This document shows positions 44,497 to 53,286 of a stretch of DNA of 64,000 bases, in pieces. The stretch is from Paenalicyclobacillus mengziensis (GTDB lineage: Bacteria; Bacillota; Bacilli; Alicyclobacillales; Alicyclobacillaceae). The stretch spans positions 4,998,001 to 5,062,000 of the forward strand of contig NZ_CP071182.1 in NCBI RefSeq assembly GCF_017298635.1, read 5' to 3'. Numbering within the stretch: position 1 is the stretch's first letter; every line of letters starts with the position of its first letter. The notes below the pieces were generated by a model. The model was not told where the DNA came from. It made no database searches and saw only the letters and a list, made by a program, of their open reading frames with translations. The position numbers and the translations under genes were made by a program.

Positions 44497-46474
44497 AGAG
44501 CCGCTGCCAAAATTGAATAACCACCGTTATAACAGTTAATTTGGATGTAGGATGCGACATACTTTATTTCGTCAAAGGAAAACGGAATGATCAGAGAACT
44601 TTATTATAGACGTTGCAAGGTGTCTATGTGTCTATCTATGTCCATGTGAATTGGATGTTTATCAATGGTACCGGATGTTTATGCGAGGAAAATCATGGTG
44701 GATGAAAATCTTTCAATTGGTGCTGGACATAAATACGCCACGGAACTCTCTTTTGGTAGAATTAAGTCGACGAAAACCCATTCACGACAAAGGAGAAGAT
44801 CCATGGCGAAATCCAGTATATCACAACACGCGCAATCTGGTTTGGTTCCTTTCCCCTTGATTCCCCGTCAATGGGAACAGTATATGGATGTTCCGTTTGT
44901 TATCCCCGCACTGACTTTCCCTTGGGACATCTTTCGAAGCATTGAGCAGGAATACTACCGGCATCTATATGACTCGTTGCGTGAGGAACGGATAAATCGG
45001 TCGGAAGAAACCAGCAACGTCACCAAATCTGCTCTTGGGCTAGAACTCCCCACACCAACGGAACAGGCGGATAATACGTCGACAGTCACGCGAAGTCGTT
45101 CAGGCCGCAAGCCTCACGACTTTATGCCTATGATGCGGGCGTTCGAGTTGGCCCGATTGCTATACGTTGAGAGCATGGCGGAGAGTGTCTACCTGCAGGT
45201 ACGCTCCAACCCGTTGTTTGCTGAAGCTTGCGGGTTTACAGGCAAACTCCCTAGCTACCGCTCGTTTGCCCGCTTCGACGACATCATGACGAACTTCGGA
45301 TTATGGGATAAGGCTCGACAGCTAGTCGTTATGTTCAATCTGAAGCAGGGCGTGCTAGATGCCGAAGACGCGCTGGTTGCCGACACGACACATGTTGAAG
45401 CAGAAGCGACATACGGAAAGCAGATGAAAATCTGCGGCCACAAAGAAGACTGTAATTGCCCTACCGTCCCCACGGACGACAACGTGGGTATTGTTCGCAA
45501 GAGTAACGCTGTATCTTACATTGGTCACAAAGTTTCGTTACTCAGTGGCGCAAAGGGACAACTCCCGCTTACCCGAGAGGTGTGCAAGGGTGGAGAACAC
45601 GATGCCTTCACTTTGCTGCCTACACTTGAGAGATTCAAATCCGAATTTGAGGAACTGGTACAGTCTGTGCAATATGTACTTGCCGATGGGATTTACCAGA
45701 GCCCAAAGAACCAGCAGACAACAAAGGATGTACTTGGGGCGAAACTGGTTGCTCCCATTAATCCCAGGGGCCGACAGGACAAACCGAGCGATGTACGTGG
45801 AATTGATATGGTTGACCGCTACGGGGTACCTCATTGCATTGCTGGACACAAGATGGAGTTGAAAGGGTGTGACCTCAAGAAGGAACAGTACATATTCACG
45901 TGTCCAGTTCACAACCCTCAGGCAAAACAGGAAGGGCTTGTCTGCCCTCAGCACAAGCACATTGAGTGTTGCAGCGGTGCCACACAAGGCCGGGTGCTTC
46001 GGGTGGATTTTTCGACAACACCTCAGGTCGATCCCGAGTTCCCACAGCACAGCCGTACATTCGATACGCTGTATGACGCCCGAACAGGGATTGAGCGAAT
46101 CATTGGAATGCTGAAGGACGGGTACAGTTTACGGCGCGTGCACAAACGTGGACGTAAGGCGGTAGAGGCACACGTCGACCAAGCTATCCTCTGCATGCAT
46201 GTCATGGCATACTGCGCTTACGTTCAAACCGGAACAGCGAACCGAGGATGGTCACGTAGTCGACTGAAGCGGGCTCAATAAAATGAAACTTATCCGCAGC
46301 AACTGAGACTGGCCGAACCTACCCCTTAGCTTTCCCACGCCCACTTTTGCCAATAGCAACGAACATCCGTCGACTTCCAGGAACGGAACGCCCTGACCGA
46401 CCGAGTCCTGGGGCATTCGACTGTACTTTGAGGTACTCCAACCGTCCTCCAAGGTAATTTTGGCAACGGCTCTG
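44497..46474 (+). mobile_element. DDE insertion sequence, complete copy B
   Basis: About 1.98 kb bounded by imperfect inverted repeats, AGAGCCGCTGCCAAAATT at the left and its near-complement ending at 46474 (17 of 18 positions). It encodes one intact transposase and has inserted into an array repeat. No clear target duplication is visible. Size and single long DDE gene fit IS1182-like elements, but I did not confirm the family. Confidence 0.8.
44803..46281 (+). CDS. DDE transposase (IS1182/IS5-like)
   Basis: A ~492-residue transposase. Candidate catalytic residues are D in LVADTTHVEAEA, D in YVLADGIYQS and E in ARTGIERIIGMLKDGY. Cysteine clusters in the C-terminal half (FTCPVHNP, LVCPQHKHIECC) resemble the zinc-binding insert of IS1182-type proteins. 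The ATG at 44803 was chosen for its AGGAGAAG ribosome site; an in-frame ATG at 44665 lies in the leader. The gene is intact. Copy A at 1-914 shares identical ends but a diverged stretch. Confidence 0.87.
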   Translation: MAKSSISQHAQSGLVPFPLIPRQWEQYMDVPFVIPALTFPWDIFRSIEQEYYRHLYDSLREERINRSEETSNVTKSALGLELPTPTEQADNTSTVTRSRSGRKPHDFMPMMRAFELARLLYVESMAESVYLQVRSNPLFAEACGFTGKLPSYRSFARFDDIMTNFGLWDKARQLVVMFNLKQGVLDAEDALVADTTHVEAEATYGKQMKICGHKEDCNCPTVPTDDNVGIVRKSNAVSYIGHKVSLLSGAKGQLPLTREVCKGGEHDAFTLLPTLERFKSEFEELVQSVQYVLADGIYQSPKNQQTTKDVLGAKLVAPINPRGRQDKPSDVRGIDMVDRYGVPHCIAGHKMELKGCDLKKEQYIFTCPVHNPQAKQEGLVCPQHKHIECCSGATQGRVLRVDFSTTPQVDPEFPQHSRTFDTLYDARTGIERIIGMLKDGYSLRRVHKRGRKAVEAHVDQAILCMHVMAYCAYVQTGTANRGWSRSRLKRAQ

Positions 46475-46567
46475 AGGAAGCGGACTAACGGAAACACTGC
46501 ATATTTATGACAACCGCCAACACACGTGCCGATGGAACAACACCTTCTTCTAGATTTTCGAAATCCC

Positions 46568-47137
46568 TCAGTGATAGAAGAAGTCCAACATGTTTTGATT
46601 ATTAAAGTCTTTCGGGATGAGATTATATATCTGATCAAAGACAGTAGATACTTTATCCGTGGGAATATTTGAGTCCTTGATGTTGCTCATCACGATATCA
46701 TCCATCTTAAACACGATTGTCTTCGCCGACGACGGACTAATCGTAACAAGTCCATTGCTTGTTTGGATTTGTGGATTTCTCTTGACAAGAGCCAAAGAAA
46801 CGTACGACAAGAAGATCGAAATTTGTTTAACATGAGGCGTACTTGGCTCTCCAGATGTCGGATTCTGTACGATAGACTCGTAATGCTCTAAGGCGGACAA
46901 AGCGTTTGCCGCATCTGATGTATCAACAGCCGCCCTCTGATAATCTGCTGTCCCATGGTTTACTTTCCCAAGGGTGCCTGCTGCCATGTCCGTGTAAAAA
47001 ATAAACTGATTATACAACAACCGTACGTACTGCTCTTCATGCTTTACACGTCGATAGTACATATAATTTGTAACCAAAGAAGCAATTAGCACGAGACCAA
47101 GCAGTACACTCATCGCCTTGAAAATGATCAACTTCAT
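46568..47137 (-). CDS. Membrane-anchored protein, unknown function
   Basis: A ~189-residue protein with a single N-terminal membrane helix (LIIFKAMSVLLGLVLIASLV) and a mostly helical outside domain ending near VFDQIYNLIPKDFNNQN. The layout and the end resemble the array protein at 58026-58541 (INNIYQEMPAQYRQ), so the two may be distant paralogues. Start at 47137 after GGGAGG. It is a single-gene array unit with repeat 2 downstream. Confidence 0.6.
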   Translation of the reverse strand: MKLIIFKAMSVLLGLVLIASLVTNYMYYRRVKHEEQYVRLLYNQFIFYTDMAAGTLGKVNHGTADYQRAAVDTSDAANALSALEHYESIVQNPTSGEPSTPHVKQISIFLSYVSLALVKRNPQIQTSNGLVTISPSSAKTIVFKMDDIVMSNIKDSNIPTDKVSTVFDQIYNLIPKDFNNQNMLDFFYH

Positions 47138-47193
47138 ATGTGACCTCCCAAACCCATTGTCGAGCCATTTACTCAGCACTCACTGTCGCTAAG

Positions 47194-47280
47194 CTGCCCG
47201 CTTGTTCAACAAAACGGCTTGTATCGACACTGCATATTGACACATCAACCAAGCCACAGCCTGACTGGTAATGCGCCCCC
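47194..47280 (-). repeat. Array repeat 3
   Basis: CTGCCC at 47194. Arms GGCTTG and CAAGCC pair around the apical TGCATATTGACACA (47231-47244). The far end is GCGCCCCCG near 47280. Confidence 0.75.
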
Positions 47281-47321
47281 GTCCCAGTGTTTTTGTACAA
47301 AAGGGGAATCATATACAAAAA

Positions 47322-47876
47322 TCACCATATTCCAGGGAACATTTTTTTTGTAGACCGAATATAGTTTAAATACTTCTCCCCAAAGTGTTGAATCAGAGCG
47401 CGTTCTTCAATCCGAATCCTATACACATAAATTAGCAATAATCCGACTCCACAAAAAACAACCCCCCACCACGTTTGTAAACCTAATCCAATCCCAATTG
47501 CTGTTAGCCAACCACCTGTATATGAGGGATGGCGAATCCATCGGTACAATCCAGAATGTACAATTTCTTGATCCGTGACTACCCCAACGACAGGAGAGAA
47601 AAAACGTCCGAGTTGAATAATGGCGGCATATCGAATGACCATTCCGACCACCATTAAAATGTAGCCTGCATATTTAATCCAGTTTGGTAGTTCGCCTAAT
47701 TTTTGTACGGAAAAAATAAATGAGATGAGAATCAGAACATACATCCCGATCATGATTAAGAAAACTGACCCACGATCATGATTTTGCTTTTTAGGCTGTC
47801 CACGTTGTAGACGGCGTGCTCGTATCCCGAATAATACTTCTGTGATAACCCATAGGTAAAACAATATCCAAAACAA
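47322..47876 (-). CDS. Isoprenylcysteine carboxyl methyltransferase-like membrane protein
   Basis: A ~184-residue integral membrane protein with about five helices. The PEMT/ICMT-type SAM-binding C-terminus is visible: VHSGLYRWIRHPSYTGGWL, then IEERALIQHFGEKYLNYIRSTKKMFPGIW. Bacterial relatives methylate small or lipidic substrates; the substrate here is unknown. The start is TTG at 47876, close behind GAGGGAG. It is a single-gene array unit flanked by repeats 3 and 4. Confidence 0.83.
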   Translation of the reverse strand: MFWILFYLWVITEVLFGIRARRLQRGQPKKQNHDRGSVFLIMIGMYVLILISFIFSVQKLGELPNWIKYAGYILMVVGMVIRYAAIIQLGRFFSPVVGVVTDQEIVHSGLYRWIRHPSYTGGWLTAIGIGLGLQTWWGVVFCGVGLLLIYVYRIRIEERALIQHFGEKYLNYIRSTKKMFPGIW

Positions 47877-47955
47877 TACTCCCTCGTATGCATATATGTT
47901 AGTCAGCTACAACACCTCCCCATGTCAATCTCATACCGTGTCTTACGTCACTTTC

Positions 47956-48050
47956 CTGCCCCATAACGCAACAACTGTGCAGGACTGACCACTGCATATT
48001 GATGCATCAACAGAGCCACAAGCGTTCGTCTGATATGTCCCCCTTCAGGG
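47956..48050 (-). repeat. Array repeat 4
   Basis: CTGCCC at 47956. TAACGC and GCGTT arms. Apical palindrome TGCAT-ATTG-ATGCA at 47993-48006. Far end TGTCCCCCTTCAG. Confidence 0.78.
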
Positions 48051-48071
48051 GCAGAGGGGGTACTCTCAGAC

Positions 48072-48324
48072 TTAATCCTCAATAACTTCTACGTTTTTAG
48101 CTGACCTGCGTTGCGAATCCGAAATCAAAGGGTTCTCTACCAATTCAAAGGTCACTTTCTGACCTTGTTTAAGGTACCGAAATCCGTTTGGAAATCGTAC
48201 AGGGTCAGATTGAATTTCGGAAAAGATAACGAAAAACATGGTCTCCATCCCGACCCTCTAACATAATCCGACCGTAGCCCTTTTCTTCTTTGAACCATTT
48301 CACAATTCCCCAGCGTCTATCCAT
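48072..48324 (-). pseudogene. Cold-shock-domain protein with a one-base frameshift
   Basis: The start ATG at 48324 opens RRWGIVKWFKEEKGYGRIML, a clear cold-shock domain with the RNP1-like KGYG. One extra T in a run of five T (near 48229-48233) shifts the frame. In the corrected frame the protein continues VFVIFSEIQSDPVRFPNG, then YLKQGQKVTFELVE, to the TAA at 48072, giving about 84 residues. Either this is a recent pseudogene or the extra base is a sequencing error in a homopolymer. An array unit between repeats 4 and 5. Such RNA/DNA-binding proteins are about 65-75 residues; this one has a short extra tail. Confidence 0.8.
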
Positions 48325-48362
48325 CTAACCACCAACTCTGCTTTATTGTCGCTGTAGGACTC

Positions 48363-48455
48363 CTGCCCAAGAGCGACATTCCTGTGCCGTCGGTACAAGT
48401 GAATATTCATACGAAATGCTCCAAGGAACTGCTGTCTGGGCATCGGTATAATTTG
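48363..48455 (-). repeat. Array repeat 5
   Basis: CTGCCCAAGAGCGA at 48363. Apical palindrome GTGAATATTCATAC at 48399-48412. The TTCCTGTG/CAAGGAA arms are loose. It ends beside the stop of the gene at 48458. Confidence 0.7.
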
Positions 48456-48457
48456 CC

Positions 48458-48661
48458 TCAATGGAAAAATCCAAAGTGCTGATTCAGCAAGCCAATGGAA
48501 ACTGACACAACCATCATTACGATATAAACAACAACAAATCCCACAATGAATTCTTTCCACATAAAGCCTGAACGCTTTTTCGGTTGTGTCAACAGTTGAT
48601 CCACTTTAGCTTCAAGACGCTTGACGGAATCCCGTAACTCGTGAAGTTCTACATCATCCAC
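48458..48661 (-). CDS. Small single-helix membrane protein
   Basis: A ~67-residue protein. A short coiled-coil-like N-terminus (ELHELRDSVKRLEAKVDQLL) is followed by one membrane helix (FIVGFVVVYIVMMVVSVSIGLL). I took GTG 48661, five bases after AGGTGA; a longer open frame to 48796 reaches into the Nudix gene. The function is unknown. A membrane-tethered oligomerising peptide is what the sequence shows. Confidence 0.6.
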   Translation of the reverse strand: MDDVELHELRDSVKRLEAKVDQLLTQPKKRSGFMWKEFIVGFVVVYIVMMVVSVSIGLLNQHFGFFH

Positions 48662-48679
48662 CTGAATCACCTCTATACC

Positions 48680-48762
48680 AACATTATACAGTTGTTGGGT
48701 TGAGGCGGTATTCATTCGTCCAGGGAAGAACGAGTTTTTGGGGGTCTTGCACCCTTTAGCTG
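48680..48762 (-). repeat. Degenerate array repeat 6
   Basis: The spacer between the small membrane protein and the Nudix gene has a GGTATTCATTCG apical-like part and the far-end motif GCACCCTTTAGCTGC overlapping the Nudix stop codon. The CTGCCC core is replaced. Tentative. Confidence 0.4.
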
Positions 48763-49193
48763 CTCCCAAGATAAACAGGGATTTTTGTCTGTCCATTCAC
48801 CAGATTATGTAGATGCTCCCTCATTTCGAGAGGATAGATGTGGTGGCTCAAAATATTGGCGATAGGTAACCACTCAATTCCAATCTGACTTCCGTCAGGA
48901 ACTACGCTATGGACAGCTTCGATCTTCGTGTACGATGAGCACTCAAAAATAAATTCAAGTTGGTGAACGTGCCGTTCCTCGTCAAGCCATTCACGAACGA
49001 ACATCAGCTCACCAATCTTCACATCGATGCCCAATTCCTCTTGGCATTCACGTTTGAAATTCTGATGAAGGGACTCACCAGTTTCTTGTCCGCCACCTGG
49101 CAAAGCATAAAATACCTGATTATTTTCCTGATATTTTATCGCAAGCACGTGACCATCGTGGATTAGCAACGCCCGACCAGTTGTCCTAATCAT
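48756..49193 (-). CDS. Nudix hydrolase
   Basis: A ~145-residue Nudix protein. The Nudix box is GGGQETGESLHQNFKRECQEELG (split: G-x5-E-x7-REx2EE pattern, with REC in place of REV). It hydrolyses a nucleoside-diphosphate-linked substrate, the identity of which cannot be predicted. Start at ATG 49193 (MIRTTGRALLI); a longer frame to 49238 overlaps repeat 7. Single-gene array unit. Confidence 0.87.
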   Translation of the reverse strand: MIRTTGRALLIHDGHVLAIKYQENNQVFYALPGGGQETGESLHQNFKRECQEELGIDVKIGELMFVREWLDEERHVHQLEFIFECSSYTKIEAVHSVVPDGSQIGIEWLPIANILSHHIYPLEMREHLHNLVNGQTKIPVYLGSS

Positions 49194-49221
49194 GTTAGTC
49201 CCCCAATCTACTTCAACACTT

Positions 49222-49290
49222 CTGCCCAAGAGTCCCATAAGTCATCGTCGTTGATGTTGCATGTTCATGCAATCTGGACACAAGGATTGG
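49222..49290 (-). repeat. Array repeat 7
   Basis: CTGCCCAAGAGTCC at 49222 with an AGTCC/GGAC pairing. Perfect apical palindrome TTGCATG-TT-CATGCAA at 49257-49272. Confidence 0.78.
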
Positions 49291-49291
49291 A

Positions 49292-49732
49292 TTACTGTGA
49301 GGTTCGTTTTAATGTTAAACCGATCCACATGAGCAACGGAGGCACAACAACTTCAAGGACAAGCATGTAGTGGTTGCTTAGGATTAACGAGTTGAAATGC
49401 TGTGCAATGTTTTCGAGCGGTGCCAGATAAGCATTGTACAGTGTCAAAGTAGGTCCATATGGCGGCTTTGAAATATTGCTGACTGGGACGCCAGCCAAAA
49501 CGGGTACGATAATTATCGACAAAAGGTCACGCCACACGGAGCGTTGCTTGGTCAGCCACCGCTTAGCGAATAGGACGTATGCTACCAAACTTCCTACCCA
49601 AACCAACAATTCAAGTCCGACCGCTACCCAAACAAACTCGTTCAACAGAGGCGATACAATGTAAGAGAGTATCAAAGATCCAATCGAAACGGTAATGAGC
49701 AAGAAGATTGATTTTCCGATGTTTGACCACAT
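49292..49732 (-). CDS. Integral membrane protein, unknown function
   Basis: A ~146-residue protein with four hydrophobic segments (SIFLLITVSIGSLILSYIV, FVWVAVGLELLVWVGSLV, LLSIIIVPVLAGVP, MLVLEVVVPPLLMWIGLTL). The start at 49732 follows GGGAGG by seven bases. I recognise no family. Single-gene array unit between repeats 7 and 8. Confidence 0.6.
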   Translation of the reverse strand: MWSNIGKSIFLLITVSIGSLILSYIVSPLLNEFVWVAVGLELLVWVGSLVAYVLFAKRWLTKQRSVWRDLLSIIIVPVLAGVPVSNISKPPYGPTLTLYNAYLAPLENIAQHFNSLILSNHYMLVLEVVVPPLLMWIGLTLKRTSQ

Positions 49733-49781
49733 TTTATAGCCTCCCACTTTCCCTGGCGAGTAGGCACGTTATGGAGCTTAT

Positions 49782-49870
49782 CTGCCCCTTAGCACCACAA
49801 GCTGTCGCATGGTCACAGCGCATGTTCATGCACCGCCTACTTCATATGCTTCTGGGACAAGCTCCCTTAT
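49782..49870 (-). repeat. Array repeat 8
   Basis: CTGCCCCTTAG at 49782. Arms AGCTGTC and GACAAGCT (49856-49863) pair with one unpaired A. Apical palindrome GCATG-TT-CATGC at 49820-49831. Far end GCTCCCTTATAC. Confidence 0.8.
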
Positions 49871-49920
49871 ACGGCATCAGAAGGAGGTGCATGAACTTGT
49901 TTGTTGTCTCTTGGCTCTCT

Positions 49921-51432
49921 TTACCCGTTTAGCGGACTCATGTTCTGTATTATTGCTTCGAGCTGGGAAAGCGGAATAGAGACAGATGACAGCATAATAT
50001 ATGTGCCAATTGGCTCGTGTATTGATAGGGTCAAACTCTTGTCAGCCATCGTGTATACAGTGACTTTGCTTAACAGGTTTGGCAGTGAAATGGTCTGTGT
50101 TTGCGTCACTTTACCGCTGGGTGAGATTTTCTTGGTGGTTTCCATCAAAATCATATCTTTAAACTGTACTGTCACTACATTATTCGCCGAGCCAACATCT
50201 ACAAATGCATCATTTTTGGCAATGAAAACTGGGAGGTAAAAAGCTTTAAAAGATTCGCCATACAACGCTCTGCTAATTCGTTGACCTGTACCACTATCGT
50301 AACGCCATTGTGTCAATTCTGCGTTTGGCGATGGAATCGTCGGTGCTTGTGAAGGAACGTCCCATCCCTGCAGCAGAGAGATGAGTTCTGACTTCGCAGT
50401 GCTCGCGTCCCCCGTTACGGTTGCCTGAATCACATAGGCGTATTGCTGCCCATAACTGATGACATAGAACTCGTTCGTAAGTGCGCTTCCAGTCCCTGAA
50501 GCGGCTGCGGGAGGCGTCCTTTGGAAATAGACGAATGTTGCTGGACCTGCGGGTGTTGAAACGTTTTCGTGACTTATAATTTTCGCATTGTTTCCAACGA
50601 TGGCTGCATAATCTTGGTTCGGCGGTAAGCTCGTCACCAGCAAATTGATCTTCAAATCTTTCCACGATACAGGCTTAGTGGTGACGGTCTGACCATTTGG
50701 TAACGTTAGAGAAGTATTAAATAGTGGGTTCCCAGACACATTGAATTCGGTTTGCCATTGATCACTTTTCAACCAGGCGTACAGTTCTGGAGAGTTGAGG
50801 TAAATGGTATGCTTCCCTGTACTGTACGCCACCACGTTTTTCTGATATACAGCCACATACTGTCCGTTCTTTTGCTCGACATGACTTACGGGGTAAATCA
50901 CGATTGACTTATTACTCGATCCGTCAACGTGCAACTGGGCAGGTCCAACATAAGAGCCAACATTCACATTCGATGTTTCAATTTTGCCCGTATAGAGTTT
51001 TGACGACTTCAGCCATGCAGAAACACTGCTTTCAATGGCAGTTGGGTCGTTCGTCAACCACTTGGTCTGTGCAGGGTTATCTGCCAAAATATAGATTAAC
51101 TGGATGGATGAAGATGATGGAAGTGACGGGACATTTGATGCATCGGTTTGAGCAGTTCCTTTAGAGCTTATCGGCTTGAACAATCCCTGGTGATGAATTC
51201 CATAGGTGATCCCGCTTGCGACAATGACAAGTGCCGCAACCGCTGCACCGAGTTGTCCCCAACCGAGATGATTTCGCTTCTTTGCTACAACAGATATTGC
51301 AGTCCCATTTTGCTCTGTATCCATATCGATGCGTTGTTCAATTGAATCCCATAGTTCCTGCCGCTTACATGGCTCTAAAGCAATTTTGGATAGCGCCTTT
51401 GCGGCACCCTCAGTTTCGCGTGTTGAACTCAT
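49921..51432 (-). CDS. Membrane-anchored anti-sigma-like protein
   Basis: A 503-residue protein. A short cytoplasmic N-terminus (about 1-55) precedes one membrane helix (LGAAVAALVIVASGITYGI), and a large extracytoplasmic domain follows. It overlaps the end of the ECF sigma factor gene by 23 bp, which with the topology indicates an anti-sigma factor for that sigma. No classical zinc anti-sigma HxxxCxxC motif is visible, and the outer domain has no family I can name. Stimulus unknown. Confidence 0.68.
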   Translation of the reverse strand: MSSTRETEGAAKALSKIALEPCKRQELWDSIEQRIDMDTEQNGTAISVVAKKRNHLGWGQLGAAVAALVIVASGITYGIHHQGLFKPISSKGTAQTDASNVPSLPSSSSIQLIYILADNPAQTKWLTNDPTAIESSVSAWLKSSKLYTGKIETSNVNVGSYVGPAQLHVDGSSNKSIVIYPVSHVEQKNGQYVAVYQKNVVAYSTGKHTIYLNSPELYAWLKSDQWQTEFNVSGNPLFNTSLTLPNGQTVTTKPVSWKDLKINLLVTSLPPNQDYAAIVGNNAKIISHENVSTPAGPATFVYFQRTPPAAASGTGSALTNEFYVISYGQQYAYVIQATVTGDASTAKSELISLLQGWDVPSQAPTIPSPNAELTQWRYDSGTGQRISRALYGESFKAFYLPVFIAKNDAFVDVGSANNVVTVQFKDMILMETTKKISPSGKVTQTQTISLPNLLSKVTVYTMADKSLTLSIHEPIGTYIMLSSVSIPLSQLEAIIQNMSPLNG

Positions 51433-51937
51433 TGTAGCCTCGTACCCCCTTTCCCTGAGATAACTGTTCTCTCAGTTTGGATAGTGCGCGCATGTCCGTA
51501 ACCCGAACCTTGCCTTCGGTCCAGCCAAGCGCTCTGGCAGTCTCGGAAACCGACAGGTCCTCAACGTGTCGCAAAACAAATACCTGACGATAAGTCTTTT
51601 TGAGCTTCGAAACCGCATCTTCCACCATCATCACGTTCGTAATGTCTTGCTGTTCGTCGGTCAGATACGGTGGAGTGTAGCTGGACAAAAACTGCTTGGT
51701 GTTCTTCTTTTTCCGTAAGACATCAAACATATAATTGCGAGCAATGCTGGCTAACCACGTCTTTTCTGAAGCATCTTGACGAAAATTGTGCCAGGCTTTG
51801 AAAGCTCGAAAGAACACTTCCTGAACCACGTCGTGCGCCTCGCTGTCGTCGTTGAGTGTCAGCCTTGCGTAGCGGTATATATCATCCGCATACACCTCAT
51901 ACAATCGTTGAATTTCTGCTTTTGCATCAGAACCCAT
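51410..51937 (-). CDS. ECF-type RNA polymerase sigma factor
   Basis: A 175-residue sigma factor with region 2 (YADDIYRYARLTLNDDSEAHDVVQEVFFRAFKAW, the -10-binding part) and region 4 (LKKTYRQVFVLRHVEDLSVSETARALGWTEGKVRVTDMRAL). Start at 51937 after GGGGTGGTGAG. It is coupled with the anti-sigma-like gene downstream. Together they form a two-gene unit within the array, and they probably activate their own promoter in the gap at 51938-52130. Confidence 0.9.
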   Translation of the reverse strand: MGSDAKAEIQRLYEVYADDIYRYARLTLNDDSEAHDVVQEVFFRAFKAWHNFRQDASEKTWLASIARNYMFDVLRKKKNTKQFLSSYTPPYLTDEQQDITNVMMVEDAVSKLKKTYRQVFVLRHVEDLSVSETARALGWTEGKVRVTDMRALSKLREQLSQGKGVRGYNEFNTRN

Positions 51938-52130
51938 GAACTCTCACCACCCCTTTCCGAGCAAAACTTCATCTTTCATTTTATCTCCCCGTATATCGAA
52001 TACCGCTCGTTAGTGATAACACACCTTCCAACGATTTCCACGATATTACATCTCAATAGACTGTCGGAGGTACACCTTTGTTACAGTTCATTTAGAAATC
52101 TAAAAACACCATTTAAGTAAGAGTTTCGAA

Positions 52131-52157
52131 AAGGCTTCGGAGCTTGTCCGAAGCCTT
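52131..52157. terminator. Intrinsic terminator upstream of the sigma factor unit
   Basis: Perfect 11-bp stem AAGGCTTCGGA/TCCGAAGCCTT with a 5-base loop; on the minus strand TTTTCG follows. It isolates the sigma factor unit from transcription entering from the gene at 52371. The arm sequence AAGGCTTCGG recalls the nearby repeat 9 arm. Confidence 0.75.
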
Positions 52158-52245
52158 GAGGCTGTTTTCTCGATTCACAAACTTTTCGACCAGATATTTC
52201 TTGTGACGCAATCAGAATTTTAAGAAATATTCACATTGCGCTCTT

Positions 52246-52330
52246 CTGCCCAAATGCGCAATAAGGCTGATAGCTTCTCGTTGCATGAATATGCTTCAGC
52301 TACAGCCTTCGACGATGCACCCGATAGTCC
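52246..52330 (-). repeat. Array repeat 9
   Basis: CTGCCC at 52246. Arms AAGGCTGATAGCT (52263-52275) and AGCTACAGCCTT (52298-52309) pair over 12 bp with one unpaired base. Apical TTGCATGAATATGC at 52281-52294. Far end TGCACCCGATAG. Confidence 0.82.
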
Positions 52331-52370
52331 CAACGCTCGATTTATGTAGTGTTATTTTGCATCCGGTATA

Positions 52371-53219
52371 TTAGGTGTTCATCGGCAGGATTCCATGACG
52401 ATAGAAAGTATTCAACTTCTTCAGTTGAACACTAATGTCCTGTAGAATTGGATGGTTTACATCTTCCCAGAACACCAAGAAGTAAAGACTTTGTAGGAAA
52501 TGCTGTACATTATCCGACCGGACCGTGGATTCCTGAGGTTCGAAATCAAGTATCCAGTCACGAAGATAATCATAAGTGATTTGTTGCGCCCGAATGATTC
52601 GATATACAGGAAAGGCTAACCGATCATCTTCATTGTGTGTAAACGAGTCTGAACAGACCACAAGCTCCGCGATGGTGTGGAGTATAGCAGTGCGTTCTTC
52701 GACCGTACATACAGGATGATGCGCACATGAGTCCAATGCATCGGCAGTATGCGCCACTGCATGCGCCCATCCCTTACCATCTACATACCCTCTGTGGTCT
52801 TTCTTACGTTTGGCATATTCCAAAACTACGCTCACGATATGATGAATTCTTTCCGGAGCCAATATCCTAGTCTCAGCATCGGAGTCCAATGCAGCCCCAA
52901 TGACCAATATGGAAAAGGTCCTAGAAAAAACAGTATCGTTCTCTTCTTCTCCGATGCCTGAAAATAAATAGTCATCGCTCATTGCTATATTCAACAGTTC
53001 TTCTACTTCCGCCGAGGACAATAAACCTTCTATTAGTATTCGTGCCAAAATGGAATACGACAGATCATCCCGAAGCACGGGGTCCGTAGACTTCAAGTTA
53101 GGCATCAACGATAATGCCAGCTGTGGTGCATTGATCCCCTCATAAGGAAACGCGAATTCACTATCCATTATCGTTTCCAGGAAAGCTTTATCCTGCACCA
53201 TTGCTCGTAAATCCAACAT
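52371..53219 (-). CDS. DUF2785-family protein
   Basis: A 282-residue, mostly helical protein. The GWAHAVAHTADALDSCAHHP segment and the surrounding helical repeats fit DUF2785. Function of the family is unknown; the conserved His/Asp residues could bind metal. Start at 53219 with AGGAGG-type signal just upstream. Single-gene array unit between repeats 9 and 10, followed by the small RsgA-like gene. Confidence 0.72.
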   Translation of the reverse strand: MLDLRAMVQDKAFLETIMDSEFAFPYEGINAPQLALSLMPNLKSTDPVLRDDLSYSILARILIEGLLSSAEVEELLNIAMSDDYLFSGIGEEENDTVFSRTFSILVIGAALDSDAETRILAPERIHHIVSVVLEYAKRKKDHRGYVDGKGWAHAVAHTADALDSCAHHPVCTVEERTAILHTIAELVVCSDSFTHNEDDRLAFPVYRIIRAQQITYDYLRDWILDFEPQESTVRSDNVQHFLQSLYFLVFWEDVNHPILQDISVQLKKLNTFYRHGILPMNT

Positions 53220-53286
53220 CCATTCCTCCTTTCACTACGATTAGTACCAAACCATAGTTTTCTGCCAACACATCAGCGCCATGTTA

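Larger units (their letters stand above)
44483..46529 (-). repeat. Array repeat 2, split by an insertion sequence
   Basis: The CTGCCC core is at 44483. The remaining part (GGACTAACGG, apical TGCATATTTATGA at 46498-46510, ACCGCC arm) resumes after the insertion sequence at 44497-46474. Confidence 0.75.

Noticed and set aside
48300..48560. 86-residue minus-strand frame between the cold-shock and small membrane protein genes
   Set aside because: It spans repeat 5 and overlaps the better-supported small membrane protein in another frame; no ribosome site.
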